Assembly: GCA_938041955.1 (NCBI GenBank)
Contig: CALISD010000127.1
Span: 1 to 64,000 of the forward strand
Reading direction: 5' to 3'
DNA from: an uncultured Granulosicoccaceae bacterium
Lineage (GTDB): Bacteria; Pseudomonadota; Gammaproteobacteria; Granulosicoccales; Granulosicoccaceae
DNA: 64,000 nucleotides
The notes below the pieces were generated by a model. That model was not told the origin of the DNA and made no database searches. It saw nothing but the letters and a program-made list of their open reading frames with translations. Within the stretch, counting starts at the first letter, position 1; every line of letters starts with the position of its first letter. Of this stretch, positions 56,087-64,000 are shown in pieces. Both the position numbers and the translations under genes were made by a program.

Positions 56087-56962
56087 ATGTCCCAAAGTTC
56101 ATCAGACAATAGCCCAGGCTCAGGGGGCGCAGATACGCTCGCCCCTGCAATGATTGATTTATCACAGTACCCGGTCAGTGATTTAAATCACCCGGACAGC
56201 CGCGCTTTCGCTGACCGCTGCCGCTTGCAATACCAGCAAACGGGCTTGTGCATGCTACCGGGCTTTATCAAACCCGAAGCATTGCAAACACTGGCAAGCG
56301 AAGCGTCGACTTTCAGTGACAAAGCTTACTTTTGCAAGAGCACACACAACGCCTACCTGGACGATGGTGATGCAAGCGCTGCGAAAGACGATACTGCGAA
56401 CCGACAGGAAGAAACCTTTGTTGGCTCTGTTGCCTACGACTACATTCCCGAAGGCAGCCACCTGAAGCAGCTCTATCAATGGGATCCACTGAAAGACTTT
56501 ATTGGCCATGTGCTTGGCAAATCACCGTTTTACCGTTTTGCAGATCCGTTTGGCGCTTGTTCTATCAATGTATTTGTCGAAGGCGGTGAGCACGGCTGGC
56601 ACTTTGATGAATCAGAATACACTGTCACTTTAATGCTGCAGGCGCCAGAGACTGGTGGTGCTTTCGAATACGTACCGCAAATCCGTGGCCGCGAAGATGA
56701 AAAAGAAATTGTCGGCGCTGTACTCGATGGCAATCGCGACGGCGTAGTGGAGCTTCCTTTTACTGCAGGTACTTTGTTGATATTTGGCGGCAACCAGACG
56801 ATTCATCGCGTCACCCGCGTTAGCGGCAAACGACCTCGCTTGGTACCCGTACTTTGTTACGCCGAAGACCCCAACCTGGTGAACAGTGAATCAGTGCGAA
56901 AATTGTTCTGGGGCCGAACCAGCAGTGATATACAAACCAATGTTGCCGGTAGCGCACAATGA
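56087..56962 (+). CDS. 2OG-Fe(II) oxygenase, PhyH/HalD-like fold
   Basis: This 291-residue non-heme iron oxygenase has metal ligands HFD in HGWHFDESEYTVTLML and the distal His in TIHRVTRVSG, with Arg in KRPRLVPVL for 2-oxoglutarate. The carboxylate ligand is present (HxD), so hydroxylation rather than halogenation is expected. It overlaps the next oxygenase gene by 4 bases and is divergent from the second peptide ABC operon. Substrate unknown. Confidence 0.87.
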   Translation: MSQSSSDNSPGSGGADTLAPAMIDLSQYPVSDLNHPDSRAFADRCRLQYQQTGLCMLPGFIKPEALQTLASEASTFSDKAYFCKSTHNAYLDDGDASAAKDDTANRQEETFVGSVAYDYIPEGSHLKQLYQWDPLKDFIGHVLGKSPFYRFADPFGACSINVFVEGGEHGWHFDESEYTVTLMLQAPETGGAFEYVPQIRGREDEKEIVGAVLDGNRDGVVELPFTAGTLLIFGGNQTIHRVTRVSGKRPRLVPVLCYAEDPNLVNSESVRKLFWGRTSSDIQTNVAGSAQ

Positions 56963-57759
56963 TTACGCAACAAGAAATAGATCAATTCGATAAAGACGGT
57001 GCCGTGTGTTTACGTGGCCTGTTCAATATAGAATGGCTCGACCGTCTGGCCATAGGCGTTGAAAAGAACTTTAGCGACCCCGGACCCTACAACACGGTAT
57101 ACACCGACCCCGATAACCCCGGTGGCTTCTACGACGATTACTGCAACTGGCAGCGCATAGAGGAATATCAGGATTTTATGCAGCATTCACCTGCAGCAGA
57201 GATAGCCGCTCGCATAACAAAATCTCAGTCTGCACGTATTTATCACGAGCATGTACTGGTAAAAGAGCCCGGCACGCGGGAGTCCACGCCATGGCACCAT
57301 GATTTACCCTACTACGGTGTCGACGGTGACCAGCTGTGTTCAATCTGGCTGCCGCTTGATCCGGTACCAAAAAGTGTTTGCCCTGAATTCGTCCTCGGCT
57401 CACACAACGCCGGTACGCTTTATTACCCTAAACTGTTTCTTACCAGTGAAAACTATGCTGAAGGAATAGATGGCTTCGAAACCATACCGGATATCGAAAG
57501 TAACCGCAGCGACCACACCATTAGCTCATGGGACCTCGAACTCGGCGACTGTATTGTTTTTCACATGCGTACCGTCCATGGCGCACCGCCAACGGAAGGA
57601 CTGAAGTCTCGCCGAAGGGCATTTTCAACAAGATGGCTTGGTGACGATGCACGTTTTGCAAAACGCGCCTGGAAGACCTCACCTCCCTATCCCGAAGTAG
57701 ACCTTAAGCATGGTGATGCCATGGTGCACAACTCCTTTCCACAGATGTGGTCGGCATAA
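56959..57759 (+). CDS. phytanoyl-CoA dioxygenase-family oxygenase
   Basis: This 266-residue 2OG-Fe(II) enzyme of the PhyH family starts MITQQEIDQFDKDGAVCLRG. Iron ligands are HHD in STPWHHDLPYYG and His in MRTVHGAPP; RRRAFSTRW gives the 2-oxoglutarate contact. Two PhyH-type genes in one overlapped operon beside a peptide-type ABC importer suggest successive oxidation of an imported compound (inference). Confidence 0.9.
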   Translation: MITQQEIDQFDKDGAVCLRGLFNIEWLDRLAIGVEKNFSDPGPYNTVYTDPDNPGGFYDDYCNWQRIEEYQDFMQHSPAAEIAARITKSQSARIYHEHVLVKEPGTRESTPWHHDLPYYGVDGDQLCSIWLPLDPVPKSVCPEFVLGSHNAGTLYYPKLFLTSENYAEGIDGFETIPDIESNRSDHTISSWDLELGDCIVFHMRTVHGAPPTEGLKSRRRAFSTRWLGDDARFAKRAWKTSPPYPEVDLKHGDAMVHNSFPQMWSA

Positions 57760-58255
57760 CGGTGTCGGGGCTTACACGGCAGTCAGATTATTGAGGTGCC
57801 AATGTATTTTCCTGTCAGCCGCCCGAAACCTGTCAAACATTCAGGCCCACTAACCGCCAATGATGAAAATCAGCCATCTATAGCAATTTCCTGCCGCACG
57901 ATATTCGGACCTTTTTAACTACACCCTAATTTTTAAGCCAGGTAGGTGCGTCAGATTTCATTTTGCCTAAAAACAGTAGTCAGTCAGTTACGCAGCGCAA
58001 ATGGTAAGTAACATCACAAGCATCCCAAACGCTGCATTACTACCCTCGATTTTCCTGCGCTGTTGTCATGCCCTTTTTGCGGATCAACGAACGCTATTGA
58101 TACTTCGCATCGTTGTCAAAAATCGGATCTTCACCAACTAAAGGCGAACCGAGGCTCAGCACAACACCAGAATTGTTTATTGAACAAGCAATGTGGAAAA
58201 AATCAGCCCTGCTTTTACATTGCTTTCACAGCTCACAGGAATATCTGCGCACATC
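57760..58255. other. intergenic region before the photolyase-like gene
   Basis: This is about 500 bases with no firm gene. A TTG-started frame from 58063 begins SCPFCGSTN, but it lacks support (see rejected items). GTG at 58193 is an alternative start of the next gene. Confidence 0.4.
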
Positions 58256-59383
58256 ATGTTTCCTGATTTCTTTGTAGATCACAACACCATTCGACAACGT
58301 ATCTCAGAAATACAGCCGTCGAGCTATGCGAGCACACGAAATCACCTGCAAGGCACGGTGACTTATCTCGGGCCATTTATCACGCACGGCGTCATCGATA
58401 CCACCGCCGTGGCAGAGGCACTGCTTGAGAGACACACTGGCCGTACCGCAGAGAAACTGTTGACCGAACTGGCGTGGCGCGAATACTTCCACCGCGTTTG
58501 GCAAGCCTACCGTGATGGCATCTTTGCCGACTTGCGACACCCGCAGGAAAACGTCATCAGTGATCAAATACCGGAAGCGATCGGCAATGCTGAAACGGGT
58601 ATTACAACAGTCGACGACTGTCTATCTGCATTGATGACACACGGCTATATGCACAACCACGCTCGCATGTGGCTGGCCGCAATAACCTGCAATGTCGGTC
58701 GAACACACTGGTACCAACCAGCACGCTGGCTCTACTACCACCTGCTGGACGGGGATATAGCCAGTAACACTCTTAGCTGGCAGTGGGTTTGCGGCAGCTT
58801 CAGTCATCGCAAGTACTACGCAAATCAGGACAACCTGAATCGCTATGCCCACAAGCCACAAGGCGGTACGTTTCTAGACAAAGCTTATGATGAGCTACCT
58901 ACAATGGCGGTGCCGGAAGCGTTACTAAAGCGGGGTACTCTCACTTACGTAAATCAGTTTCCAGCATCAACCGCCAAGCCAGTGCATGCCACAGATGCCA
59001 AGGTTCTGCTTCATTCCCTGTGGAACCTGGACCCGATGTGGAGACATGGTGATACAGGCAGGCGGATACTGTGGATAGAACCCTCCATGCACACTGAGTT
59101 TGCACTTAGCCCGCTACGCTGGCGATTTATAGAGCATTGGGCCAAACAGATAGCGGGGTTAGAGATATTTGTCGGCGAGAAAGAGGCGCTGTTCCCGCAG
59201 GGCACTGAGAATATCAATGTCATTAGCCGTGAATACCCTTCCATTGAGCATTGGCCAACCGACAGTAAGGGCCAAAGAGACCCTCGCCGTTGGTGCTACC
59301 CTGAACCCGAAGGCCCGATCAGGAGCTTTTCCAGCTACTGGAAACCTATTCGAAAGAGTTCGGAGCTCTTCAGAAATACATGA
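58256..59383 (+). CDS. photolyase/cryptochrome-like protein with FAD domain first
   Basis: This 375-residue protein opens with an FAD-binding photolyase-type helical domain (about 1-225). It contains YASTRNHLQGTVTYLGPFIT, TELAWREYFHRVWQAY, HGYMHNHARMWLAAI and the subfamily segment SNTLSWQWVCGSF. The usual N-terminal antenna alpha/beta domain is missing. The last ~120 residues instead contain RRILWIEPSMHTEFALSPLR and AGLEIFVGEKEALFP, which look like the first strands of such a Rossmann domain. ATG at 58256 starts the FAD domain directly; a GTG at 58193 would add 21 residues. Whether it repairs DNA or senses light is unknown. Confidence 0.78.
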   Translation: MFPDFFVDHNTIRQRISEIQPSSYASTRNHLQGTVTYLGPFITHGVIDTTAVAEALLERHTGRTAEKLLTELAWREYFHRVWQAYRDGIFADLRHPQENVISDQIPEAIGNAETGITTVDDCLSALMTHGYMHNHARMWLAAITCNVGRTHWYQPARWLYYHLLDGDIASNTLSWQWVCGSFSHRKYYANQDNLNRYAHKPQGGTFLDKAYDELPTMAVPEALLKRGTLTYVNQFPASTAKPVHATDAKVLLHSLWNLDPMWRHGDTGRRILWIEPSMHTEFALSPLRWRFIEHWAKQIAGLEIFVGEKEALFPQGTENINVISREYPSIEHWPTDSKGQRDPRRWCYPEPEGPIRSFSSYWKPIRKSSELFRNT

Positions 59384-59538
59384 CTGCGAGCTGCACACCG
59401 CTGAAAGATAGTCGAGACTGATATTCAATTACCGCGCTATACCTTCAACGCTCAGAAATATTGAAACGTACGCCAGTGCATCACCACTTATACAATAACC
59501 CGTATGAGACACTCAAACGCACCCGGGCAAACGGCACT

Positions 59539-60117
59539 CTAATAAAGCCCAAGCTTTTCATCACCAAGTTCAATACCCACGCCATTGATCACACGAACAA
59601 AATAGCTAAACATGGCCACCACTTGCACAAGCTCTGAAATCTCAGTATCCATCCAGCCAGAGGTGCGTAAGGTTCCGACGTCTGCCTGTACTATATCCGA
59701 TGGATGCAGGCAAAGTTTACGTACGTATCTAAGGGCAGCGACTTCCTCTTCAGTGCCGCACGCATCAAGGTGGTCTGAAGCCAATGCGTTAAGCACATCA
59801 CGAGCCTGATCCGAATCAGCAGACAGTGCAATAAAGTTCTGCCCATGATGCGCTTTGGCATAGTCACATCCCGCCAGCACCGCAACGTAGGTACCTACAA
59901 GTTCCGCAAACACCTTGGGCAACACATTGCCACTATGATGAAGCGTCGCTTTGTATAGATCGTCTGCCGGCAGAATCGTCTGCGGTGACAAACTAAACCC
60001 GCGATACAAATTGTCTAATTGCCCACCCGGGCTCAGCACCTGATCGTAGACGGCGCGCAAATCTGAATCGGCCTCACTATAGTCGACATCATCTATCCAG
60101 CATATGCGATTAGGCAT
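59539..60117 (-). CDS. CMD/AhpD-fold protein without the CxxC pair
   Basis: This 192-residue peroxidase-related protein of the carboxymuconolactone decarboxylase fold has two halves of helices. The active-site segment VLAGCDYAKAHHGQNF keeps one Cys and the HH motif, but the second Cys of the AhpD CxxC is Ala. The length fits the uncharacterised peroxidase-related family. A dedicated thiol peroxidase role is doubtful given the missing cysteine. It is transcribed leftward, upstream of the MITE-like element. Confidence 0.8.
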   Translation of the reverse strand: MPNRICWIDDVDYSEADSDLRAVYDQVLSPGGQLDNLYRGFSLSPQTILPADDLYKATLHHSGNVLPKVFAELVGTYVAVLAGCDYAKAHHGQNFIALSADSDQARDVLNALASDHLDACGTEEEVAALRYVRKLCLHPSDIVQADVGTLRTSGWMDTEISELVQVVAMFSYFVRVINGVGIELGDEKLGLY

Positions 60118-60173
60118 GACGGCTTCCTGTTTTCAAGATATATTAAAGATCAATCTCTTAGTTTACACAGCTA

Positions 60174-60498
60174 GGAGCTTGTCCGAGAACTAGTGAGCTG
60201 TGCGGGAAGTTCGGTAACAGACTTTTCACAGCCACAGTCGTCAGAGCAAGGCGGAAAATGCAGGCATAGCAGGGCCTGCGTCGAATTTTTCCAACGCAGC
60301 TATGGCGGCTGTGGCGAAGATAAAGTGTTACCGACTTTCCAAACAGCCCCCTAGCTAGGGTCGTAGCGAGGTTGTGAGATTTCAGGTCAGATATTTCGAT
60401 CGATAGAGGCGAATAGTCATTCTCCTTTAACGATATGGATCCAAATAGCCGGCCAAAATATCGCGACCGCAGTAGATCATAGTTCTCGGACAAGCTCC
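60174..60498. mobile_element. MITE-like element with 19-bp perfect terminal inverted repeats
   Basis: The ends GGAGCTTGTCCGAGAACTA (60174-60192) and its exact reverse complement (60480-60498) bound 325 bases with no convincing gene. Inside, CGGTAACA near 60210 pairs with TGTTACCG near 60330 (with CAGCCAC and GGCTGTGG nearby), so the whole could fold on itself. No target duplication was evident. The size and structure fit a non-autonomous miniature element. It fills the gap between the CMD-like and GST genes. Confidence 0.78.
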
Positions 60499-60530
60499 CG
60501 GCCTACTATACCGACAACGAAAACATTCTG

Positions 60531-61220
60531 ATGTCTGAGCCCTCCCTCTATCATTTGTACGCCTACCCCAACACTTATTCGATTGGTGCTCACCTGCTAC
60601 TGGAAGAATCCGGGGTGCCATATTGTATCGTTAACCCAAAATCAAACCCGGCGCTGACCGATGCTGACTTCTACAGCGCAAGCCCGCATGGGCGCGTGCC
60701 GGCAATGGTTCTACCCAACGGCAATACCCTGTGTGAGTCAGGCGCTATCGCGCTTCACCTGGCAGATACTTTGTACAACCAGAAACTATCTATAAAGCCA
60801 GAGTCGGTTGATCGTGGGCGATATTTGCAGTGGCTGTTTTATCTGTCCAGCACTTTGCAACCAGAAGTCATGATCGTGTTTCATCCAGAGCACTATTTTC
60901 CCGACAACAAAAGGCAGGCAGAACTGACTGAAGCAGCGCAGACCCGACTGGAAAAAATATGGAGTGTTCTCGAACACGAATACAGCCATACAAACAATAC
61001 AAATAACCCCTGGATGTTCTCCGACGGACCGACCGCAGTAGATTTCGCACTGGCCACCGTACTGCTGTGGCCCGAGTGTTTCCCGTCATCATCGCAGGCC
61101 TACCCGGCTCTCAATGCTATGTTACAAGCACTGTCAGCGCGTGAATCGTTTAAACGCATCATGCCGTGGCACCAGGGCCTGACCGATGTTGCGCCCAGTC
61201 GCGAATCACCAGCGAGCTAA
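60531..61220 (+). CDS. glutathione S-transferase
   Basis: This 229-residue cytosolic GST has an N-terminal thioredoxin-like part (YAYPNTYSIGAHLLLEESGVPY, SPHGRVPAMVL, LCESGAIALHLADTL) and an all-helical C-terminus. Ser17 in NTYSIGAH is the probable glutathione-activating residue. It ends 4 bases before the M29-like gene, so the two are likely co-transcribed. Substrate unknown. Confidence 0.85.
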   Translation: MSEPSLYHLYAYPNTYSIGAHLLLEESGVPYCIVNPKSNPALTDADFYSASPHGRVPAMVLPNGNTLCESGAIALHLADTLYNQKLSIKPESVDRGRYLQWLFYLSSTLQPEVMIVFHPEHYFPDNKRQAELTEAAQTRLEKIWSVLEHEYSHTNNTNNPWMFSDGPTAVDFALATVLLWPECFPSSSQAYPALNAMLQALSARESFKRIMPWHQGLTDVAPSRESPAS

Positions 61221-61224
61221 CCCC

Positions 61225-62304
61225 ATGTTGAACAACCCGAAAACCGGTGCATACAATCTATTGCAAAATTGTCTCAATGTGCAACCGAACGATTCGGTGC
61301 TACTCGTGGCGGAACCGACAGATGAAATGTATGACTTTACTGTCTCCACAGTAGTAAACGAATGTTTGAGTGAAATTGGCGCACGCGTGACAATCGTAGA
61401 ACCCGCACTGATTGCAGACCCTGCAGATTTCCCAGAGTCAGTGGCTACCCCCATGAGAAGCAGTGATCACACACTCTTTCTGAGCCGCATTGGTGACTAC
61501 GTGCGCTTTGTACCACTCCCGGGCAGTGGCAGTAGAGCCACCACTTACACACTAAACACCGACATGCTCGGCGCTCCATACGCCACCGTAGACAATCGAC
61601 TTATGCACAAGCTTCAACACCGGCTTGAAGATGAGTTAATGAATGCTGAGCATTGGCGTATACAATGTCCACTGGGAACAGATTTATCAGGAACGTTTTG
61701 CTGGCCAAGCCTTTCAGGTGGCCAGGACGACGACTTAACCGTCTGTCTCTTTCCGGTAGCTACTTTTAAACCTGTGCCGTGTAACAACTCGCACGGTCAG
61801 GTAGCGCTTTCCCGATGGTTAATGCCCGGTGGCGCTGCAAAGCTTGATAATGCCGATATGACAATCGATGGGGTTGTGCAGGCCCATATTAAAGACGGCG
61901 CTCTGAGTTTTTTCAGCGGTGCAGAATCCGAAGTCGCGAAGTTAAACGCACACTACGACTACGTGAGCAGTTCTTTGGCAATAAACCGGAATCGAATTCA
62001 CTCGTGGCATGCGGGAATTAATCCACAAACACATTTTGATAAACGGGCCGATGATCATCTTGACCTGTGGAGTGCAATATCATTTGGCAGCCCGAAGTAT
62101 TTGCACTTTCATACCTGCGGTGACGAGCCACCCGGTGAAGTCGCCTGGTCTGTATTTAACCCGACAATCACTATCGACGACACCACCTACTGGGAACACG
62201 GAGAGTTTGTCTGGCTGCAGCGCGCTGACAACAAAGCACTGATTGAGTCATACGAAGACGCTCACCATCTGCTTCAGCCGAGCCTTACTATCGGTATTGA
62301 TTAA
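61225..62304 (+). CDS. M29 aminopeptidase-like / NicX-like metalloprotein
   Basis: This 359-residue protein starts MLNNPKTGAYNLLQNCLNVQPNDSVLLVAE, the beginning seen in thermophilic aminopeptidase T and in 2,5-dihydroxypyridine dioxygenase (NicX). The C-terminal metal region may be YLHFHTCGDEPPGE together with the His-rich SWHAGINPQTHFDK. I cannot assign the ligands securely. It may be a peptidase or a ring-cleaving dioxygenase; the family is moderately supported. The ATG at 61225 follows the GST stop by 4 bases. Confidence 0.6.
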   Translation: MLNNPKTGAYNLLQNCLNVQPNDSVLLVAEPTDEMYDFTVSTVVNECLSEIGARVTIVEPALIADPADFPESVATPMRSSDHTLFLSRIGDYVRFVPLPGSGSRATTYTLNTDMLGAPYATVDNRLMHKLQHRLEDELMNAEHWRIQCPLGTDLSGTFCWPSLSGGQDDDLTVCLFPVATFKPVPCNNSHGQVALSRWLMPGGAAKLDNADMTIDGVVQAHIKDGALSFFSGAESEVAKLNAHYDYVSSSLAINRNRIHSWHAGINPQTHFDKRADDHLDLWSAISFGSPKYLHFHTCGDEPPGEVAWSVFNPTITIDDTTYWEHGEFVWLQRADNKALIESYEDAHHLLQPSLTIGID

Positions 62305-62479
62305 TACTTACGTTCTCAACGTGTCGGAGTTAGTTTGGCAAGAGTCATCCGACTAACTGAGACCAGGGAGCGCCCGGCGGCAAACCGCCAGAGGCTGGGC
62401 AAGAATATATAGGCACGCGCGCGATATACAGACCACACGTAAATAGCTTTGTAAAACGAACTGAAAAATCCCGTGACAT

Positions 62480-62505
62480 GCCACTTGCTCACGCGTCGGG
62501 TTTCG
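62480..62505 (-). repeat. single REP-like element
   Basis: The minus-strand core reads CGAAACCCGACGCGTGAGCA followed by AGTGGC. It lies between the M29-like gene and the alpha/beta hydrolase gene. Confidence 0.7.
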
Positions 62506-62680
62506 TTTATCGCTCTGGACTCACCTACAACCGGTGTGTCGGGTATCAACGAATCCGCAGGGAGGCATAGCTGCCAGTGTGAGCGAAGGACATTTAGTAC
62601 ATCAAATCGCTCAACGGTCTAACGATCATACTCAATACGCATGGTCCACCTCCGGTGTTTAGTTGCACAACCATTGGATA

Positions 62681-62700
62681 AGATCGCCGCGCGGCGATCT
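62681..62700. other. 20-bp perfect palindrome
   Basis: AGATCGCCGCGCGGCGATCT is perfectly self-complementary and lies just after the alpha/beta hydrolase stop (minus strand). It could end that transcript as a loopless stem or be a protein-binding site. Confidence 0.6.
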
Positions 62701-62710
62701 GTTCTAAGCG

Positions 62711-63421
62711 TTATACATCACCTAAACACAGAAGTATTTCAACCAATTCGTCGGGTCTGTTTGACGGCACCATGTGATTACATTCGATCTCATGATACTG
62801 CCAGTCGGCTGACTGTTGCGCATGCCTGGACGCTTGCCAGAATGCAGAGTCGGATTGTTCATCGGCATCAGCCGTCGCCTTTATGTACGTCAGCCCGACA
62901 TCCCAGTCCGTGACCGGCCTGTCAAGCTCCACCCGATCTGTAAATGTTTTCAGAGGTTGCATTGAACGGCGCTGGTTTGCCCATAGCGTTTCCTCAGGCG
63001 TAACGCATTCACGCTCTCTTGGTGGCAGTAGCCAACTGACACCAGGGTCAACATTGGCTGGCGGCATTGTTATCTTAAGCAACTCACCAGCACTCTCACC
63101 ATCGACCGGTACCAGAGCATCCAGATAAACAAGTTGGGAGACTCTTTCACCAATGTGCTTCAACGCTCCGGTCACCACCATCCCTCCATAGGAAAAGCCT
63201 AACAAAACAATATCGTTAAGATCCTCGTACAAAATGGTGTTGACCACGTCAGTGATGTGGGTATCTAATCCGGTAGAGGTGGTAACCAGATGTGACCGCT
63301 CACCGATACCTGTCAGGCTAGGGGTAAAAACATCATGGCCATCGGATTGCAAGTTTCGCCTCACCTTGCCAAACCCCCAGGATCCACCCCAGGCACCATG
63401 CACGAGTACGAAAGTAGCCAC
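62711..63421 (-). CDS. alpha/beta hydrolase, EstC/salicylate-esterase-like
   Basis: This 236-residue serine hydrolase has the family beginning MATFVLVHGAWGGSWGFGKV with the oxyanion region HGAWGG, and nucleophile Ser in LLGFSYGGMVV. The catalytic His is in ECNHMVPSNRPDELV. Small plant-esterase-like hydrolases of this group act on esters or amides; substrate unknown. Confidence 0.88.
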   Translation of the reverse strand: MATFVLVHGAWGGSWGFGKVRRNLQSDGHDVFTPSLTGIGERSHLVTTSTGLDTHITDVVNTILYEDLNDIVLLGFSYGGMVVTGALKHIGERVSQLVYLDALVPVDGESAGELLKITMPPANVDPGVSWLLPPRERECVTPEETLWANQRRSMQPLKTFTDRVELDRPVTDWDVGLTYIKATADADEQSDSAFWQASRHAQQSADWQYHEIECNHMVPSNRPDELVEILLCLGDV

Positions 63422-63582
63422 TGATAATTCCCCTGCTTATTATATTATTCATTGCCGTCAACTTTTAAAATTGAGCGCAGCAGTCCAGATTGTATTGGAA
63501 TTATCGAATCGTATTCAACTTATGCAAGCTTTTAAGTACATAGCAAATGACACATAACAAATGCACTGCAGAGTATTAACCA

Positions 63583-64000
63583 CTACTTGCTAGTTGAGTC
63601 AGCTAAAACATGCCCGCCTTCCCAACAGGCTTTTTGATTCATTTGCTCTACTGCTCGCACCAGATCAGATGAATGGTAGGCACTCCAGATTACCTGCGCT
63701 ACACCCGCGACAAGATACTGAAATTCCTGATCGCAATGACGATGTTTAGGTGGGTTATAGAATGATCTGCTGTAAGACCATTGGTGTTCTTGTAAAAGCA
63801 AAAGATGGTGTACAAGCTCATGCCCCACTTCGCTTAAAACAATTAACCGCTCGCCTTGCTCTGCACGTTTTATCGTTTGGGGAGAAATTGCTATTCGCCA
63901 CTGTTCAGACCGGTTTTGAAAACCGGGGCGGAGCAATTGCATACGGATATTGCTCTGCATTTCCTCAATGGTTATATCTGGAAACGGCAGGTCAGACGGC
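63583..64000 (-). CDS. partial protein with an HExxH motif
   Basis: The reading frame is open from its stop at 63583 to the window edge; an internal ATG at 63960 is not necessarily the start, because the upstream codons (PSDLPFPDITIEE) remain open. The visible ~139 residues include LSEVGHELVHHLLLL, an HELVH zinc-peptidase signature, and two later cysteines (RHCDQE, KACWEG). A metallopeptidase is likely but the family is not recognised. Confidence 0.6.
   Translation of the reverse strand, partial: PSDLPFPDITIEEMQSNIRMQLLRPGFQNRSEQWRIAISPQTIKRAEQGERLIVLSEVGHELVHHLLLLQEHQWSYSRSFYNPPKHRHCDQEFQYLVAGVAQVIWSAYHSSDLVRAVEQMNQKACWEGGHVLADSTSK

Larger units (their letters stand above)
62305..62710. other. 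intergenic region with palindrome and REP-like element
   Basis: This is about 406 bases without a gene. It holds the REP-like core at 62480-62505 and the perfect palindrome at 62681-62700. Confidence 0.5.

Noticed and set aside
58063-58266. TTG-started frame beginning SCPFCGSTN with several cysteines
   Set aside because: No ribosome site, unusual start, the frame overlaps the next gene, and the later sequence lacks a consistent zinc-ribbon pattern.
60158-60493. 111-residue open frame in the MITE-like element
   Set aside because: It spans both terminal repeats and has no recognisable protein features.

Overview
The window looks like chromosomal DNA from a marine heterotrophic gammaproteobacterium of medium GC. 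The support is indirect: a class GN sortase with its VIT/VWA partner (a pair known mainly from marine Proteobacteria), DauA-type D-amino acid catabolism, homoprotocatechuate genes, YegD, CcdA, and many oligopeptide-type ABC transporters and oxygenases. No rRNA, tRNA, phage, plasmid or CRISPR feature was recognised. An Arenicellales/Granulosicoccaceae-like host is a guess from gene content only.

Layout: 0.2-0.6 kb, speD. 0.6-4.7 kb, a minus-strand TAXI binding protein, PAS histidine kinase and FixJ-type regulator. 4.7-9.6 kb, a complete peptide/opine-type ABC importer with a fused double ATPase. 9.8-14.9 kb, a Gld-like ABC system (ATPase, GldF-GldG fusion, DUF4340). 15.2-24.0 kb, housekeeping and stress genes (peroxiredoxin, 2OG oxygenase, DauA-like oxidase, SAP/DUF6434 protein, DinB, ArsR plus SRPBCC, YegD, a lipoprotein). 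24.2-28.5 kb, a TMADH/StcD-like flavoprotein, a nitroreductase enclosed by inverted repeats, and an SDR. 28.6-32.4 kb, ogt, TauE, a phosphatase and a GST, with two ~155-bp tandem-repeat arrays. 32.4-38.0 kb, a minus-strand cluster: MipA, EamA, GST, Rieske oxygenase, class V aminotransferase and a second TauE. 38.1-43.1 kb, sortase target, sortase, CcdA and desaturase. 43.2-49.9 kb, a beta-helix lipoprotein, an SDR, hpaD-hpaE with a divergent hpaR, and padR with a membrane protein. 50.0-57.8 kb, BIME-like repeats, a second complete ABC importer with a Tat-type binding protein, and a divergent pair of PhyH-type oxygenases. 58-64 kb, a photolyase-like protein with unusual domain order, a CMD-fold protein, a MITE-like element, a GST, an M29-like protein, an alpha/beta hydrolase and an edge-truncated HExxH protein.

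Together the genes suggest scavenging and oxidation of amino compounds: two peptide/opine-type importers, a D-amino acid oxidase-like enzyme, a demethylase-like flavoprotein, a Rieske oxygenase with an aminotransferase, three 2OG oxygenases, and homoprotocatechuate ring cleavage. A family of short palindromic intergenic repeats (core GAAACCCGACGCGTCAGCGA) recurs in at least six intergenic regions, singly, in head-to-head pairs, or inside ~155-bp and ~284-bp tandem units. No single locus is convincingly a new system. The best candidates are the orphan TAXI-kinase-regulator operon, the sortase pair with a degenerate sorting motif, the rearranged photolyase-like protein, and the repeat families.
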